A stretch of 64,000 nt of DNA from Roseovarius pelagicus (GTDB taxonomy: Bacteria; Pseudomonadota; Alphaproteobacteria; Rhodobacterales; Rhodobacteraceae), in the NCBI RefSeq assembly GCF_025639885.1, contig NZ_CP106738.1, positions 372,001 through 436,000 on the forward strand, written 5' to 3'. Numbering within the stretch: position 1 is the stretch's first letter; every line of letters begins with the position of its first letter. Positions 18,466 to 28,144 of this stretch are shown here, one piece after another. The notes beneath the pieces are model-generated. The model had not been told where the DNA came from. It was given only the letters and a program-made list of their open reading frames with translations, and ran no database searches. Made by a program: the position numbers and the translations under genes.

Positions 18466-18920
18466 TGCCTAGTCACATTTTCCCCGCCTTTACCCGTCGT
18501 CTGACGCGGCAAAATGGAATTGACCTTGCTTTCTGCTGATCGAGCATAACGCGAGGCCCTGCCCGAGAGCTTCAGCAACTGCTATCTGTCGGATGTTAAT
18601 AAGGCCAAAGTTCACGCCTGATGTTTTGCGACGTGCGAGCGCCTGGCAGCAGTGACAAAGGAGGGTTTGGCGCTCGACAAGGGGTCAAATCCGCGATGCG
18701 CACGGTCAAGTACAACGGCAGCATACCCCGCTGTCTGGATGACGCCTGACAGGTGTAGGTTAGCCTAAGATTGATTTCTTCCCGTTTGGCTGCCCTATTT
18801 CGCAAGCATGGCGATCAGATTTGACCCGCTTTCGGGGTGTACCACACGCTGTTCCGGCCTATATGTGCCCTCCATCCTGTCTTCTTGGGAATGCCCATTC
18901 TATCAAAAGGCCCTGCTGTC
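18466..18920. other. 455-base intergenic region without a supported gene
   Basis: I see no open frame with a good start and family-like composition on either strand. A plus-strand frame around 18550-18700 has short protein-like stretches broken by stops, which could be an eroded gene, but it matches nothing I recognise. No clear hairpin with a T-tract or promoter pair was found, except that a promoter for the FrnE-like gene must lie in its right half. Confidence 0.5.
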
Positions 18921-19574
18921 ATGACTGATACTGTCAAGCTCGACATCATCTCTGATCCGATCTGCCCATGGTGTTACATCGGCAAGACACTGCTCGACCG
19001 CGCGTTGGAGCAGCGCCCGGATCATCCCTTTGTTATTGAATGGCATCCCTTTCAGCTCAACCCTGACATGCCAGCCGACGGCATGGATCGCCGCGCGTAT
19101 CTAGAAACCAAGTTTGGCGGCAAGGAGGGTGCGGTGCGTGCCTACGCGCCCGTGGTAGAACGCGCCAAGGCGGCGGGCCTTGGCATCAATTTCGAGGCGA
19201 TGCAGCGAACGCCCAACACGCTTGATGCGCACAGACTACTGCATTGGGCCGGGATCGAGGGCAAGCAGGACGCCGTTGCGATGGCATTATTCCGCGCCTA
19301 TTTTGAGGATGGTCGTGATATCGGCGACCACGAGGTTCTGGGCGACATCGCCGACGGGTTGGGCATGGATGCCGCCGTGGTGCACAAACTGTTGAAAAGC
19401 GACGCGGATCGCGACGACATCAGCGCCCGTGACACACAGTTCCGTGAGATGGGGATTACCGGTGTGCCGACCTTTATCGTCAACGGTCAGCATGCTGTGC
19501 CGGGCTGTCAGGACACAGATCTGTGGTTGCAGGTGATCGACGATATCATCGCCCGCATTCAGGCCGCCGACTGA
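18921..19574 (+). CDS. DsbA-family (FrnE-like) dithiol oxidoreductase
   Basis: This 217-residue thioredoxin-fold protein has the active-site pair ICPWCYIG (Cys15 and Cys18) and the cis-proline segment GITGVPTFIVNG near residue 178. There is no signal peptide, so it is cytoplasmic, as are FrnE/2-hydroxychromene-isomerase-like members. It probably acts in disulphide exchange or polyketide-like isomerisation; the exact substrate is unknown. The ATG at 18921 was preferred over an in-frame ATG at 18837 because the family begins just before the CPWC motif. A broken K+ channel gene follows 8 bases after its stop. Confidence 0.9.
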   Translation: MTDTVKLDIISDPICPWCYIGKTLLDRALEQRPDHPFVIEWHPFQLNPDMPADGMDRRAYLETKFGGKEGAVRAYAPVVERAKAAGLGINFEAMQRTPNTLDAHRLLHWAGIEGKQDAVAMALFRAYFEDGRDIGDHEVLGDIADGLGMDAAVVHKLLKSDADRDDISARDTQFREMGITGVPTFIVNGQHAVPGCQDTDLWLQVIDDIIARIQAAD

Positions 19575-19582
19575 CTTTGCCG

Positions 19583-19924
19583 ATGACCAGCTTTCGGGTC
19601 ATCACCCTTGTTTCCACATTGCTGCTGGTGATGTGCAGCGGCACGGTATTCTTCGGGCTGACCGTAGGCTGGAGTTAGCTCGACGCCTATTTCTTCACCG
19701 TCGTGACCCTGCTTACCGTCGGATATGGCAGCCTTGTCCCGGTCACGGCCGCGGGCAAGATCGGTACGCCGAGCTTCATCTTTGTCGGCCTCGGGGCTTT
19801 CGCGGTCACGATACAACAATTCGTTAGCTACACATTACGCGAGCGAGAACATGGCGGTCATCTGCGGCGCCACCCCGCGGGGGCGTTTGCCCACAAAGAA
19901 GATCGATCCGGTCCCGAGGACTGA
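19583..19924 (+). pseudogene. Two-helix potassium channel gene with an in-frame amber stop
   Basis: Read through, the frame encodes about 113 residues: a first helix (ITLVSTLLLVMCSGTVFFGL), a pore helix and selectivity filter TVVTLLTVGYGSLVPVT, a second helix (FIFVGLGAFAVTIQQF) and a basic tail. This is the Kch/Ion_trans_2 layout. A TAG at codon 33 falls between the first helix and the pore (GWS-stop-LDAYFF), where relatives have an aromatic residue, so one base change from TGG or a Tyr codon explains it. No frameshift is present downstream, which points to a recent event or a base-call error. It follows the FrnE-like gene closely. Confidence 0.75.
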
Positions 19925-20058
19925 TCCGCTAGCAGATCATAGGCGCTTTGCCTGCAAGTAAAATTGTATACGTTCGCATACAGTGCTTCCCCCTCCCCGC
20001 TTTTTGAGGTATGAGGCCCCATAAATTCAATTCACCTTTCCCCGCAAAGGACACCAGA

Positions 20059-22263
20059 ATGACCGATACATCCCGTCCCGATATCATCTACACCAAGGTC
20101 GACGAGGCGCCCGAACGCGCCAGCGCATCGTTGTTGCCGATCATTCAACGATTTGCCGCCGCTGCAGATGTTTCTATCGGTACCAAGGATATCTCTCTGG
20201 CGGGGCGCATCCTCGCTACCTTTCCGGATCACCTGACAGACGATCAACGTATTCCTGATGATCTGGCAGATTTGGGTGAGTTGGTGAAAACACCAGATGC
20301 AAACGTCATCAAACTTCCCAACATCTCTGCCTCGGTGCCGCAATTGCTCGCGGCAGTCCGTGAATTGCAGTCCCAAGGCTATGCGGTGCCAGATTATCCC
20401 GAAACACCCGAAACGGATGCGCAAAAGCAGATCCGCGCGCGTTTTGACACGATCAAGGGGTCTGCGGTGAACCCGGTCCTACGCGAAGGCAATTCCGACC
20501 GCCGGGCCGCGGCTGCTGTCAAAAAATTCGCGCAGAACAATCCCCACCGCATGGGCGAGTGGAGAGCAGACAGCAAAACGCGTGTTACCAGCATGTCCGG
20601 CGATGATTTCTTCTCGAACGAAAAATCCATCACTCTGAAAGATGCCGCCACAGCTAGGATTGTGTTGAAAACGGCCTCTGGCGAGACAGTTCTAAAGGAC
20701 GCGGTTTCCTACCCGGCAGGCACCGTGGTCGATGCTACATTTATGTCGGCTGAGGCATTGGACGACTTTCTCGCGGCCGAGATCGACCGGACCAAGTCCG
20801 AAGGCGTGCTGTTTTCACTGCATATGAAAGCTACGATGATGAAGGTTTCCGACCCGATCATCTTTGGCCACGCGGTCAAAGCCTGGCTCGCGCCGGTATT
20901 CGAGATCCACGGTGATCGGATGAACGATCTGGGCGTGAACCCCAATTCCGGCCTTGGCGATCTGCTCGAGCGGGTCAAGGATGTCCCCGAGATCATGGCT
21001 GCGATTGAGGCAGTCACGGCAGAGCGTCCGCCGATGTACATGGTGAACTCGGACAAGGGTATCACCAACCTGCACGTACCATCTGACGTGATCATTGATG
21101 CGTCTATGCCCGCCCTGATCCGCGCGGGCGGCAAGGGCTGGGGCCCTGATGGCAACGAGGCAGATACCGTTTGCGTCATCCCCGACAACTCTTATGCACC
21201 TGTCTATGATGAGGCGGTCAAGTTCTTCAAAGCCAATGGCAAGCTGAACCCCGCCACGGCGGGGACTGTCCAAAACATCGGCCTGATGGCGCAAAAGGCC
21301 GAGGAATACGGCAGCCATCCGACCACCTTTGAAATCCCCGAAGATGGGACGGTTCAGATGATCCTGGGCGATGGGACAGTTCTGCATGAACATGCCGTTT
21401 CCAAGGACGATATCTGGCGGTCTGCGTCGGCCCGCAAGGCGCCAATTGAGGATTGGGTCAATCTGGCCATCGAACGTCAGAAAGCGACTGGCTATCGCTC
21501 GATCTTCTGGCTGGACGCGAACCGCGCCCACGATGCTGAGCTCATCGCGCTGGTCAAACCGATCCTTGAGGCCAAAGGTGTAACCGACAAATTCGAAATC
21601 ATGGCCCCAGCCGAGGCAACGCGCGCGTCACTGGAAACAATCACCAAGGGTGAGAACACCATCGCAATCACCGGCAACGTGCTGCGCGATTATCTGACTG
21701 ACCTCTTTCCGATCCTCGAACTGGCGACATCGGCCAAAATGCTATCAATTGTGAAGCTGATGCAAGGCGGCGGCCTCTTTGAGACTGGCGCAGGTGGCTC
21801 TGCGCCCAAACACGTTCAGCAGCTGGATGAGGAAAACCACCTGCGTTGGGACAGTCTGGGAGAGTTCTGCGCACTCGGCGAAAGTTTCAAGTTTCTTGCC
21901 GATGCCAAGGGCAATGTGCGCGCGCGCGTTCTGGGCGAGGCAGTCGAGGCCGCAACCCAGGGCATTCTGGATCACGACCGTTCGCCCAGCCGCAAAGTCG
22001 GTCAGCCGGATAATCGCGATAGTCACTATTGGTTCGCCCGTTACTGGGCCGAAGCACTGGCGGCACAGTCGGATGACGCGGCATTGGCCGAAGAATTCGC
22101 ACCGGTGGCCAAAGCATTGGCCGAAAACGAGACCGCGATCACCTCCGAACTGGCCGCTGCGCAGGGTCGACCGGCAGATACCGGTGGCTATTTCCACCCC
22201 GACCCGAAAAAGCTAACGGCTGTCATGCGCCCGAGTGCGACGTTGAATGGGATCATTGGCTAA
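20059..22263 (+). CDS. icd: NADP-dependent isocitrate dehydrogenase, monomeric type
   Basis: This enzyme oxidatively decarboxylates isocitrate to 2-oxoglutarate, making NADPH for the TCA cycle. The 734-residue length is the hallmark of the large monomeric IDH class, unrelated in size to the 400-residue dimer. Conserved stretches include [20 protein letters not shown] at the N-terminus, [18 protein letters not shown] (near residue 133) with substrate-binding Ser/Asn/Arg, [20 protein letters not shown], and the C-terminal DIGG-like [23 protein letters not shown] precedes the ATG. It is directly followed by the dimeric isoenzyme gene on the same strand. Confidence 0.97.
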   Translation: MTDTSRPDIIYTKVDEAPERASASLLPIIQRFAAAADVSIGTKDISLAGRILATFPDHLTDDQRIPDDLADLGELVKTPDANVIKLPNISASVPQLLAAVRELQSQGYAVPDYPETPETDAQKQIRARFDTIKGSAVNPVLREGNSDRRAAAAVKKFAQNNPHRMGEWRADSKTRVTSMSGDDFFSNEKSITLKDAATARIVLKTASGETVLKDAVSYPAGTVVDATFMSAEALDDFLAAEIDRTKSEGVLFSLHMKATMMKVSDPIIFGHAVKAWLAPVFEIHGDRMNDLGVNPNSGLGDLLERVKDVPEIMAAIEAVTAERPPMYMVNSDKGITNLHVPSDVIIDASMPALIRAGGKGWGPDGNEADTVCVIPDNSYAPVYDEAVKFFKANGKLNPATAGTVQNIGLMAQKAEEYGSHPTTFEIPEDGTVQMILGDGTVLHEHAVSKDDIWRSASARKAPIEDWVNLAIERQKATGYRSIFWLDANRAHDAELIALVKPILEAKGVTDKFEIMAPAEATRASLETITKGENTIAITGNVLRDYLTDLFPILELATSAKMLSIVKLMQGGGLFETGAGGSAPKHVQQLDEENHLRWDSLGEFCALGESFKFLADAKGNVRARVLGEAVEAATQGILDHDRSPSRKVGQPDNRDSHYWFARYWAEALAAQSDDAALAEEFAPVAKALAENETAITSELAAAQGRPADTGGYFHPDPKKLTAVMRPSATLNGIIG

Positions 22264-22287
22264 ACCGTGAATTGACCAGCATGACAA

Positions 22288-22316
22288 CACCGCCTTTGAC
22301 CTTCGTCAAGGCGGTG
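22288..22316 (+). terminator. Hairpin between the two isocitrate dehydrogenase genes
   Basis: CACCGCCTTTGAC (22288-22300) pairs with GTCAAGGCGGTG (22305-22316) with one bulged T and a 4-base CTTC loop. No T-run follows, so it may attenuate rather than fully end transcription between the two genes, or stabilise the upstream mRNA. Confidence 0.5.
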
Positions 22317-22371
22317 CTATCTGCTGTGCAGGCAAACCACGCATATCTGTAGCATTCCGAAAGGCTGTCAC

Positions 22372-23586
22372 ATGTCCAAGATCAAAGTCGATAATCCCAT
22401 TGTAGAGCTAGACGGCGATGAAATGACCCGGATCATGTGGGATTTCATCAAGAAAAAGCTGATCTTGCCATATCTCGATATTGATCTGAAATACTATGAT
22501 CTGGGCATCGAAGAACGCGACCGTACCGAAGATCAGATCACCGTCGATGCCGCCCACGCGATTCAGGAATTCGGGGTCGGCGTAAAGTGCGCCACGATTA
22601 CGCCGGATGAAGCGCGGGTCGAGGAATTCGGCCTGAAGAAGATGTGGCGCAGCCCAAATGGCACGATCCGCAATATCCTGGGCGGAGTGATCTTTCGCGA
22701 GCCGATCATCTGCAAGAACGTGCCGCGCCTCGTCCCCGGCTGGACCAAACCTATCGTTGTGGGGCGTCATGCGTTCGGCGATCAATACCGCGCCACCGAT
22801 TTTAAATTTCCCGGCGCGGGCAAGCTGACGATCAAGTTCGTCGGCGAAGATGGCACAGAGATAGAGCACGAAGTATTCGACGCCCCCGACAGCGGCGTGG
22901 TCATGGCGATGTACAACCTCGACAAGTCGATCATTGATTTCGCCCGTGCGTCAATGAACTATGGTCTGGCAAAAGGTTGGCCGGTTTACCTGTCGACCAA
23001 GAACACCATTCTCAAGCAGTACGATGGTCGGTTTTTGGAACTGTTTCAGCAGATTTTCGACACTGAATTTGCCGACAAGTTCAAAGCGGCAGGCATCACC
23101 TATGAACACCGCCTGATCGACGACATGGTTGCCTGCGCGATGAAATGGAATGGTGGCTATGTCTGGGCGTGCAAAAACTACGACGGCGATGTGCAATCTG
23201 ACACCGTTGCGCAGGGTTTTGGATCGCTCGGATTGATGACGTCCGTTTTGATGACACCGGACGGACAGACCGTCGAGGCCGAAGCGGCACACGGCACTGT
23301 GACGCGACACTACCGCCAGCACCAGAAGGGCGAAGCGACATCGACCAATTCAATCGCGTCAATTTACGCATGGACCGGCGGACTGAAGCATCGCGCAAAG
23401 CTGGACGAGAACGATCCGTTGCTGAACTTTGCCGAAACTCTGGAAAAGGTCGTGGTGGACACAGTCGAATCTGGTCACATGACTAAGGATCTGGCGCTTT
23501 TAGTTGGTCCGGACCAAAGTTGGCTGACCACGATGGGTTTCCTTGAAAAGGTCGATGAGAATTTGAACAAAGCGCTGCCGGGCTAA
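22372..23586 (+). CDS. icd: NADP-dependent isocitrate dehydrogenase, homodimeric eukaryote-like type
   Basis: This catalyses the same reaction as its neighbour but belongs to the 400-residue dimeric class, of the eukaryotic cytosolic/mitochondrial-like subfamily. The 404-residue protein begins [20 protein letters not shown] and has [39 protein letters not shown] and [40 protein letters not shown] holds the NADP-binding Arg/His residues. It lies 108 bases after the monomeric gene, with a hairpin between them, so independent or attenuated expression is likely. Confidence 0.98.
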   Translation: MSKIKVDNPIVELDGDEMTRIMWDFIKKKLILPYLDIDLKYYDLGIEERDRTEDQITVDAAHAIQEFGVGVKCATITPDEARVEEFGLKKMWRSPNGTIRNILGGVIFREPIICKNVPRLVPGWTKPIVVGRHAFGDQYRATDFKFPGAGKLTIKFVGEDGTEIEHEVFDAPDSGVVMAMYNLDKSIIDFARASMNYGLAKGWPVYLSTKNTILKQYDGRFLELFQQIFDTEFADKFKAAGITYEHRLIDDMVACAMKWNGGYVWACKNYDGDVQSDTVAQGFGSLGLMTSVLMTPDGQTVEAEAAHGTVTRHYRQHQKGEATSTNSIASIYAWTGGLKHRAKLDENDPLLNFAETLEKVVVDTVESGHMTKDLALLVGPDQSWLTTMGFLEKVDENLNKALPG

Positions 23587-23714
23587 GCCTTCGTACACCT
23601 TTCATTTCCCCCATTTGGGCGGGGGTATCCAAAGCGCCCGTCCTTTTAAACGCTGTCGTTTCGGAACCTTCCCATGGCTCACCGGGTTGTTCATTGCAAC
23701 AACAAGGACGGGAT

Positions 23715-24689
23715 ATGGCGGACAGCACCGAGACGATTGCAGACAACGCGGCTGAGGTCGCCAGCGCGGCATCACAGTCTGTTTGGGCAATAGCCCCAGA
23801 ACCGATGCGCGAAAAGCTGAACGATTACATCGAAGGTTTCTGGGCCGTTCTGCCTCAACTCATCGCGTCGCTTATCTTTGTTTTGTTGGTTTGGGTCGTT
23901 GCTGCACTTGTACGTGCCTTCCTGCCCCGTATCCTTCGACGCGCGCGAACCCGCAACGCGTTGATCGAAGTGTCTACAATGCTGTTGACCGTACTGATTT
24001 GGTTTTTCGGCCTTCTTATTGCGGCAACGATCGCTTTCCCCACCATAACCCCCGGCAAGGCACTAACGGCGCTGGGTGTGGGCGGTATCGCGATCGGTTT
24101 GGCGTTCAAGGACACGTTTGAGAATTTCTTTGCCGGTGTACTGGTTCTTCTTCGAGAGCCGTTTACCCGAGGTGATTTTATCGAATGCGAGGGCATCGAA
24201 GGACAGGTTGAACTGGTCACGGTTCGGGACACGCGGTTGCGCCAGACCGACGGTCAATTGGTTGTCACACCTAATGGATTCTTGTTCAAAAATCCGGTCA
24301 CTGTACGCACATCAAAGGACCTGCGCCGCACCACGATTATCTGTGGCGTCGCATACGGAGAGGATGTAGATGCCGCGCGCGACGTCATAGCAGAGGCGGT
24401 GCGCAAGGTTGATTTAGTGCACAGCGATGTCAAAGATGTACAAATCTATGCCCACGAATTCGCGGATAGCTCCATAAATTTTGAAATCACTTGGTGGACC
24501 GGCTCTACGCCGCTCGATATCCGGCAATCGCGTGACAAAGTCATTGCCGCGGTAAAGAGGGCGCTTGACGACGCCGAAATCGAAATTCCGTTTCCTTATC
24601 GGACACTCACGTTCAAGGACCCGCTTCGCACCCGCGCAGAGAACGGCAAAGATTCGGAACGTTCTGACGAGGATACAGTCAATGCATAA
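23715..24689 (+). CDS. Small-conductance mechanosensitive channel, MscS family
   Basis: This 324-residue inner-membrane protein has three membrane helices (about residues 48-75, 90-112 and 115-145). The pore-lining third helix and following beta domain show ALGVGGIAIGLAFKDTFENF, FAGVLVLLREPFTRGDFIEC and VVTPNGFLFKNPVTV, the MscS core. The C-terminal 30 residues are acidic and charged. It would open under hypo-osmotic shock to release solutes. The ATG at 23715 follows AAGGACGGGAT. It is convergent with the dehydrogenase gene downstream. Confidence 0.94.
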   Translation: MADSTETIADNAAEVASAASQSVWAIAPEPMREKLNDYIEGFWAVLPQLIASLIFVLLVWVVAALVRAFLPRILRRARTRNALIEVSTMLLTVLIWFFGLLIAATIAFPTITPGKALTALGVGGIAIGLAFKDTFENFFAGVLVLLREPFTRGDFIECEGIEGQVELVTVRDTRLRQTDGQLVVTPNGFLFKNPVTVRTSKDLRRTTIICGVAYGEDVDAARDVIAEAVRKVDLVHSDVKDVQIYAHEFADSSINFEITWWTGSTPLDIRQSRDKVIAAVKRALDDAEIEIPFPYRTLTFKDPLRTRAENGKDSERSDEDTVNA

Positions 24690-24704
24690 TCACCAGTGTT
24701 GGCG

Positions 24705-25577
24705 TCATCCCATTTGGCGTAACCGCTTGAGCAGGCTGGATGTGTCCCAGCGTCCTCCGCCCATTTTCTGTACATCCTTGTAGAACTGGTCGACCAGTGC
24801 CGTGACCGGCAGAGATGCGCCGGTTTCATTGGCCGTATCCAGACAGATCCCCAGATCCTTGCGCATCCAGTCCACCGCAAATCCGTGTTCGAAATGGTCG
24901 TCCAGCATCGTCTCGTACCGGTTTGCCATCTGCCAACTCCCGGCGGCTCCCTGGCTGATCACTTCGGTGACCGCGCGCCCGTCCAGCCCTGCCTTTTCGG
25001 CAAAGTGCAGCGCCTCGCTCAGCCCCTGAACCAGTCCGGCAATGGCGATCTGATTGCACATTTTTGTTACTTGCCCCGCCCCGCTATCACCGATCCGGCG
25101 ACAAAGCTTGGCATAGGTATTCATCACCGGTTCGGCTGCATCATAGGCCGATTGGTCACCGCCACACATGATGGATAGCTGCCCATTTTCCGCGCCCGCC
25201 TGCCCGCCTGAGATTGGCGCATCGACGAAATTCAATCCGGCATCCTTGGCCATCGCATACAACTCTTCGGTAACTTTTGATGACACGGTCGTATGATCGA
25301 CAAAGGTCGCGCCGGGTTTCATCCCTGCAAAAGCACCATCTTCACCCAGACAAACCGAGCGCAAATCATCGTCATTGCCAACGCAGGCCATTACGAAATC
25401 GGCGTCTGCCGCAGCCTCTCTTGGGGTTGTCGCATGGGTGCCACCGTGTTCGGAGGCCCATTTTTCTGCCTTTGCGGTGGTCCGGTTGTACACACAGACC
25501 GAATGACCCGCAGCCTGCAAGTGGCCCGCCATCGGATAGCCCATAACTCCCATGCCCAAGAATGCCAGTGTGCTCAT
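24705..25577 (-). CDS. 3-hydroxyisobutyrate dehydrogenase-family NAD(P)-dependent oxidoreductase
   Basis: This 290-residue beta-hydroxyacid dehydrogenase shows the dinucleotide motif FLGMGVMGYPMAGHLQAAG at the N-terminus, FVDAPISGGQAGAENGQLSI (substrate-binding, near residue 116) and the catalytic Lys in QVTKMCNQI near residue 170. Family members reduce 3-hydroxyisobutyrate, tartronate semialdehyde or succinic semialdehyde; the sequence does not decide which. The start at 25577 follows GGGGAAAG; the frame is open 31 codons further without family resemblance. It is divergent from the penicillin-acylase-family gene. Confidence 0.92.
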   Translation of the reverse strand: MSTLAFLGMGVMGYPMAGHLQAAGHSVCVYNRTTAKAEKWASEHGGTHATTPREAAADADFVMACVGNDDDLRSVCLGEDGAFAGMKPGATFVDHTTVSSKVTEELYAMAKDAGLNFVDAPISGGQAGAENGQLSIMCGGDQSAYDAAEPVMNTYAKLCRRIGDSGAGQVTKMCNQIAIAGLVQGLSEALHFAEKAGLDGRAVTEVISQGAAGSWQMANRYETMLDDHFEHGFAVDWMRKDLGICLDTANETGASLPVTALVDQFYKDVQKMGGGRWDTSSLLKRLRQMG

Positions 25578-25657
25578 GTTCTTTCCCCGCTTGCCATTGT
25601 CTTGGCCTGAATTTCTGACTATCCCGGCCCAGGATGCAAGGGCAAATGACAGGTTAA

Positions 25658-28144
25658 GTGGCGCGGCCAATGGCAGATCTCTTCAAATGGTTGATGCGGA
25701 TCACGGGCGTGCTGTTGGCGCTGGCGGTACTGGCGGTCATCGGGCTCTACTTTTTGTTGTCACGCTCACTGCCCGAGTACGATAAATCGCTCGATGTGGC
25801 GGGCCTCTCTGCGCCGGTCGAGATTGTACGCAACAACGCCAACGTTCCACACATCTTCAGCGAAAAAGATACCGGTGTCTTCTTTGGCCTTGGATATTCG
25901 CATGCGCAGGACCGGCTATGGCAGATGATCGTATTGCGCCGCACAGCGCAGGGTCGCCTGTCAGAGGTGTTCGGGACACGGACACTGAGCGTAGACAAAC
26001 TGCTGCGCCGGTTCGACATCTACGGGGCCGCGCGTGCATCGGTGGCGGCGCAGGATCCGGCCACGACGGCCGCACTCGAAGCTTATGCCGCGGGAGTGAA
26101 CGCCCGCGTGGACGAAATCAATTCCTCGGCCTTGGGGCGCGGCGCGCCCGAGATGTTCCTCTTTAATGCACCGATTTCGCCTTGGTCTGCCACGGACAGC
26201 ATTGCAATTATCAAGCTGATGGCGGTTCAGCTATCGGCCCAGATGAGTCACGAGGTACGCCGCGCGCGCACATCGCTGGTTCTGGGGGACTCAGCCCGGT
26301 TGGCGGATATTCTGCCCGATGCGCCCGGCACCGGTATCGCCGCACTGCCGGACTACGCCCAGTTGATGCCGGGGCTGGAGCTTCCGCGCTATGCGATCGG
26401 CACACCGATGCCGCAACACCCGCTTTCTCCATTCCCTGCGCCAGAATTCGCCGGTGCCTCGAACGCATGGGCCGCAGCGCCGTCGCGTTCCGCTGCTGGC
26501 GGTACACTCTTGGCTAACGATCCCCATCTGGGGTTTTCAGCGCCTGCGATCTGGTATCTGGCACGGCTGGAACTGGTCAGCGGAGGGGTGATCGGTGGTA
26601 CAATACCCGGTGTACCGGCCGTTCTGACAGGGCGCAGTGAACGGTTGGGATGGGGCATCACCTCGGCCAATCTTGACGATCAGGACGTCTATATCGAGCA
26701 GTTGAATCCCGACAACCCCGAAGAATACCTGACGCCGGATGGATTCAAACCATTCGAAACGCGCCGCTCGATCATCAACATTTCCGGAGAGGACCCGGTG
26801 ACGATGACCTTGCGGTGGACCGAGAATGGCCCGGTGCTGCCCGGGTCGCACTACAACCTAGGGACGGTGACACCTTCTGGTCATGTGGCCAGCCTCGCTT
26901 GGACCGCGCTCAGCGCGCATGATACAACCATGAGCGCCGCGATTGCCCTGATGCGGGCAGGTACCGTCGAGGATGCACTTGAGGCCGGTGAACTCTTTGT
27001 AGCTCCGGCCCAGAATCTTACCGTCGTGGATCGTGAAAAAATAGCGATGAAACTGATGGGTGCAATGCCCCGCCGCAACGCCGATCACGAAAGCCAGGGA
27101 CGCCTGCCCAGTCGCGGTTGGATTGATAATAACCGCTGGCAGGGGCGTTTTCCGCACTCTGCGAACCCAGAATTCGTAGCCCCGGTTGGTGGTATCCTTG
27201 GCAATACCAATAACAAGACGGTTGACCGGCCTTTTCCCCAACATGTCAGCTATGTCTGGGGCGATACGCAGCGTATTCATCGCTGGCAGCGGTTGATGCA
27301 AACCCGACATGTCCACACCAGAGACAGCTTTATCGAGGCGCAACTGGATACCGTCAGCTTTACCGCAAGGTCGTTGCTGCCACTCATTGGTGCCGATCTG
27401 TGGTTTACTGGCGAAAGCGCGCCCGAAGGCTCTGCTCAGGGTCTGCGTCAACGTGCCCTGTCGCTTTTGGCCGATTGGAATGGCGAGATGAACGAACATC
27501 GGCCAGAACCGCTAATTTACGCGGCATGGCTGCGTGCGCTCCAAACGCGATTGGCCAAGGACGAATTAGGACCGCTCAACTCCGAGTTCACCCATGCCGA
27601 CCCGATATTTATCGAGCGCGTCTATCGCGATGTAGATGGCGCGGCGATCTGGTGCGACGTGGTCCAGTCCAGCCCGGTTGAGACCTGCACAGATATCGCC
27701 CGACTGGCGTTGGACGATGCATTGGTCTGGATCACAGACCGCTATGGAACAGCTTTGGAATCGCTTCGCTGGGGCGATGTTCATCAGGCGGTTCAGGATC
27801 ATCCGGTTTTGGGGGACGTCCCGTGGGTGCGGTATTTCGTCAACATCCGACAATCCACCTCGGGTGGCGACCACACACTGCAACGCGGACTGACACGCGG
27901 CACAGGACCGGACCCATTCCAGAACGTGCATGGTGCCGGATATCGTGGTGTATATGACTTTGCAGACCCTGACAGCAGCGTTTTCGTTATCTCTACCGGT
28001 CAGTCGGGGCACTTCCTCAGCAGGTATTACGATGATCTTGCGCAGCTTTGGCGGCGAGGGGAGTATATTCCGATGTCACTAGATCCGCAGTTGGCCCGCG
28101 CGGCGGCAGTCGGGATCACCAACCTGCGCCCTGCCAGTCCCTAG
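25658..28144 (+). CDS. Penicillin acylase (Ntn-hydrolase) family protein
   Basis: This 828-residue precursor has an N-terminal membrane anchor or uncleaved signal (about 10-36), an alpha region, and the autocatalytic site FAGASNAWAAAPSRSA, where Ser268 would become the N-terminal nucleophile of the beta subunit. GGTLLANDPHLGFSAPAIWY and the late Asn-containing segment GGILGNTNNKTVDRPFP agree with the family. Activities of relatives include penicillin, cephalosporin and N-acyl-homoserine lactone amide hydrolysis. GTG at 25658 (AGG 4 bases upstream) was taken as start; ATG at 25670 is the alternative. Its stop overlaps the exchanger stop by 4 bases. Confidence 0.92.
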   Translation: MARPMADLFKWLMRITGVLLALAVLAVIGLYFLLSRSLPEYDKSLDVAGLSAPVEIVRNNANVPHIFSEKDTGVFFGLGYSHAQDRLWQMIVLRRTAQGRLSEVFGTRTLSVDKLLRRFDIYGAARASVAAQDPATTAALEAYAAGVNARVDEINSSALGRGAPEMFLFNAPISPWSATDSIAIIKLMAVQLSAQMSHEVRRARTSLVLGDSARLADILPDAPGTGIAALPDYAQLMPGLELPRYAIGTPMPQHPLSPFPAPEFAGASNAWAAAPSRSAAGGTLLANDPHLGFSAPAIWYLARLELVSGGVIGGTIPGVPAVLTGRSERLGWGITSANLDDQDVYIEQLNPDNPEEYLTPDGFKPFETRRSIINISGEDPVTMTLRWTENGPVLPGSHYNLGTVTPSGHVASLAWTALSAHDTTMSAAIALMRAGTVEDALEAGELFVAPAQNLTVVDREKIAMKLMGAMPRRNADHESQGRLPSRGWIDNNRWQGRFPHSANPEFVAPVGGILGNTNNKTVDRPFPQHVSYVWGDTQRIHRWQRLMQTRHVHTRDSFIEAQLDTVSFTARSLLPLIGADLWFTGESAPEGSAQGLRQRALSLLADWNGEMNEHRPEPLIYAAWLRALQTRLAKDELGPLNSEFTHADPIFIERVYRDVDGAAIWCDVVQSSPVETCTDIARLALDDALVWITDRYGTALESLRWGDVHQAVQDHPVLGDVPWVRYFVNIRQSTSGGDHTLQRGLTRGTGPDPFQNVHGAGYRGVYDFADPDSSVFVISTGQSGHFLSRYYDDLAQLWRRGEYIPMSLDPQLARAAAVGITNLRPASP

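Noticed and set aside
20815..21531. 238-residue minus-strand open frame
   Set aside because: Antisense to monomeric isocitrate dehydrogenase; no start context or motif.
23611..23634. C5/G5 hairpin after the dimeric isocitrate dehydrogenase gene
   Set aside because: Short stem, no T-tract, so not strong enough to call a terminator.
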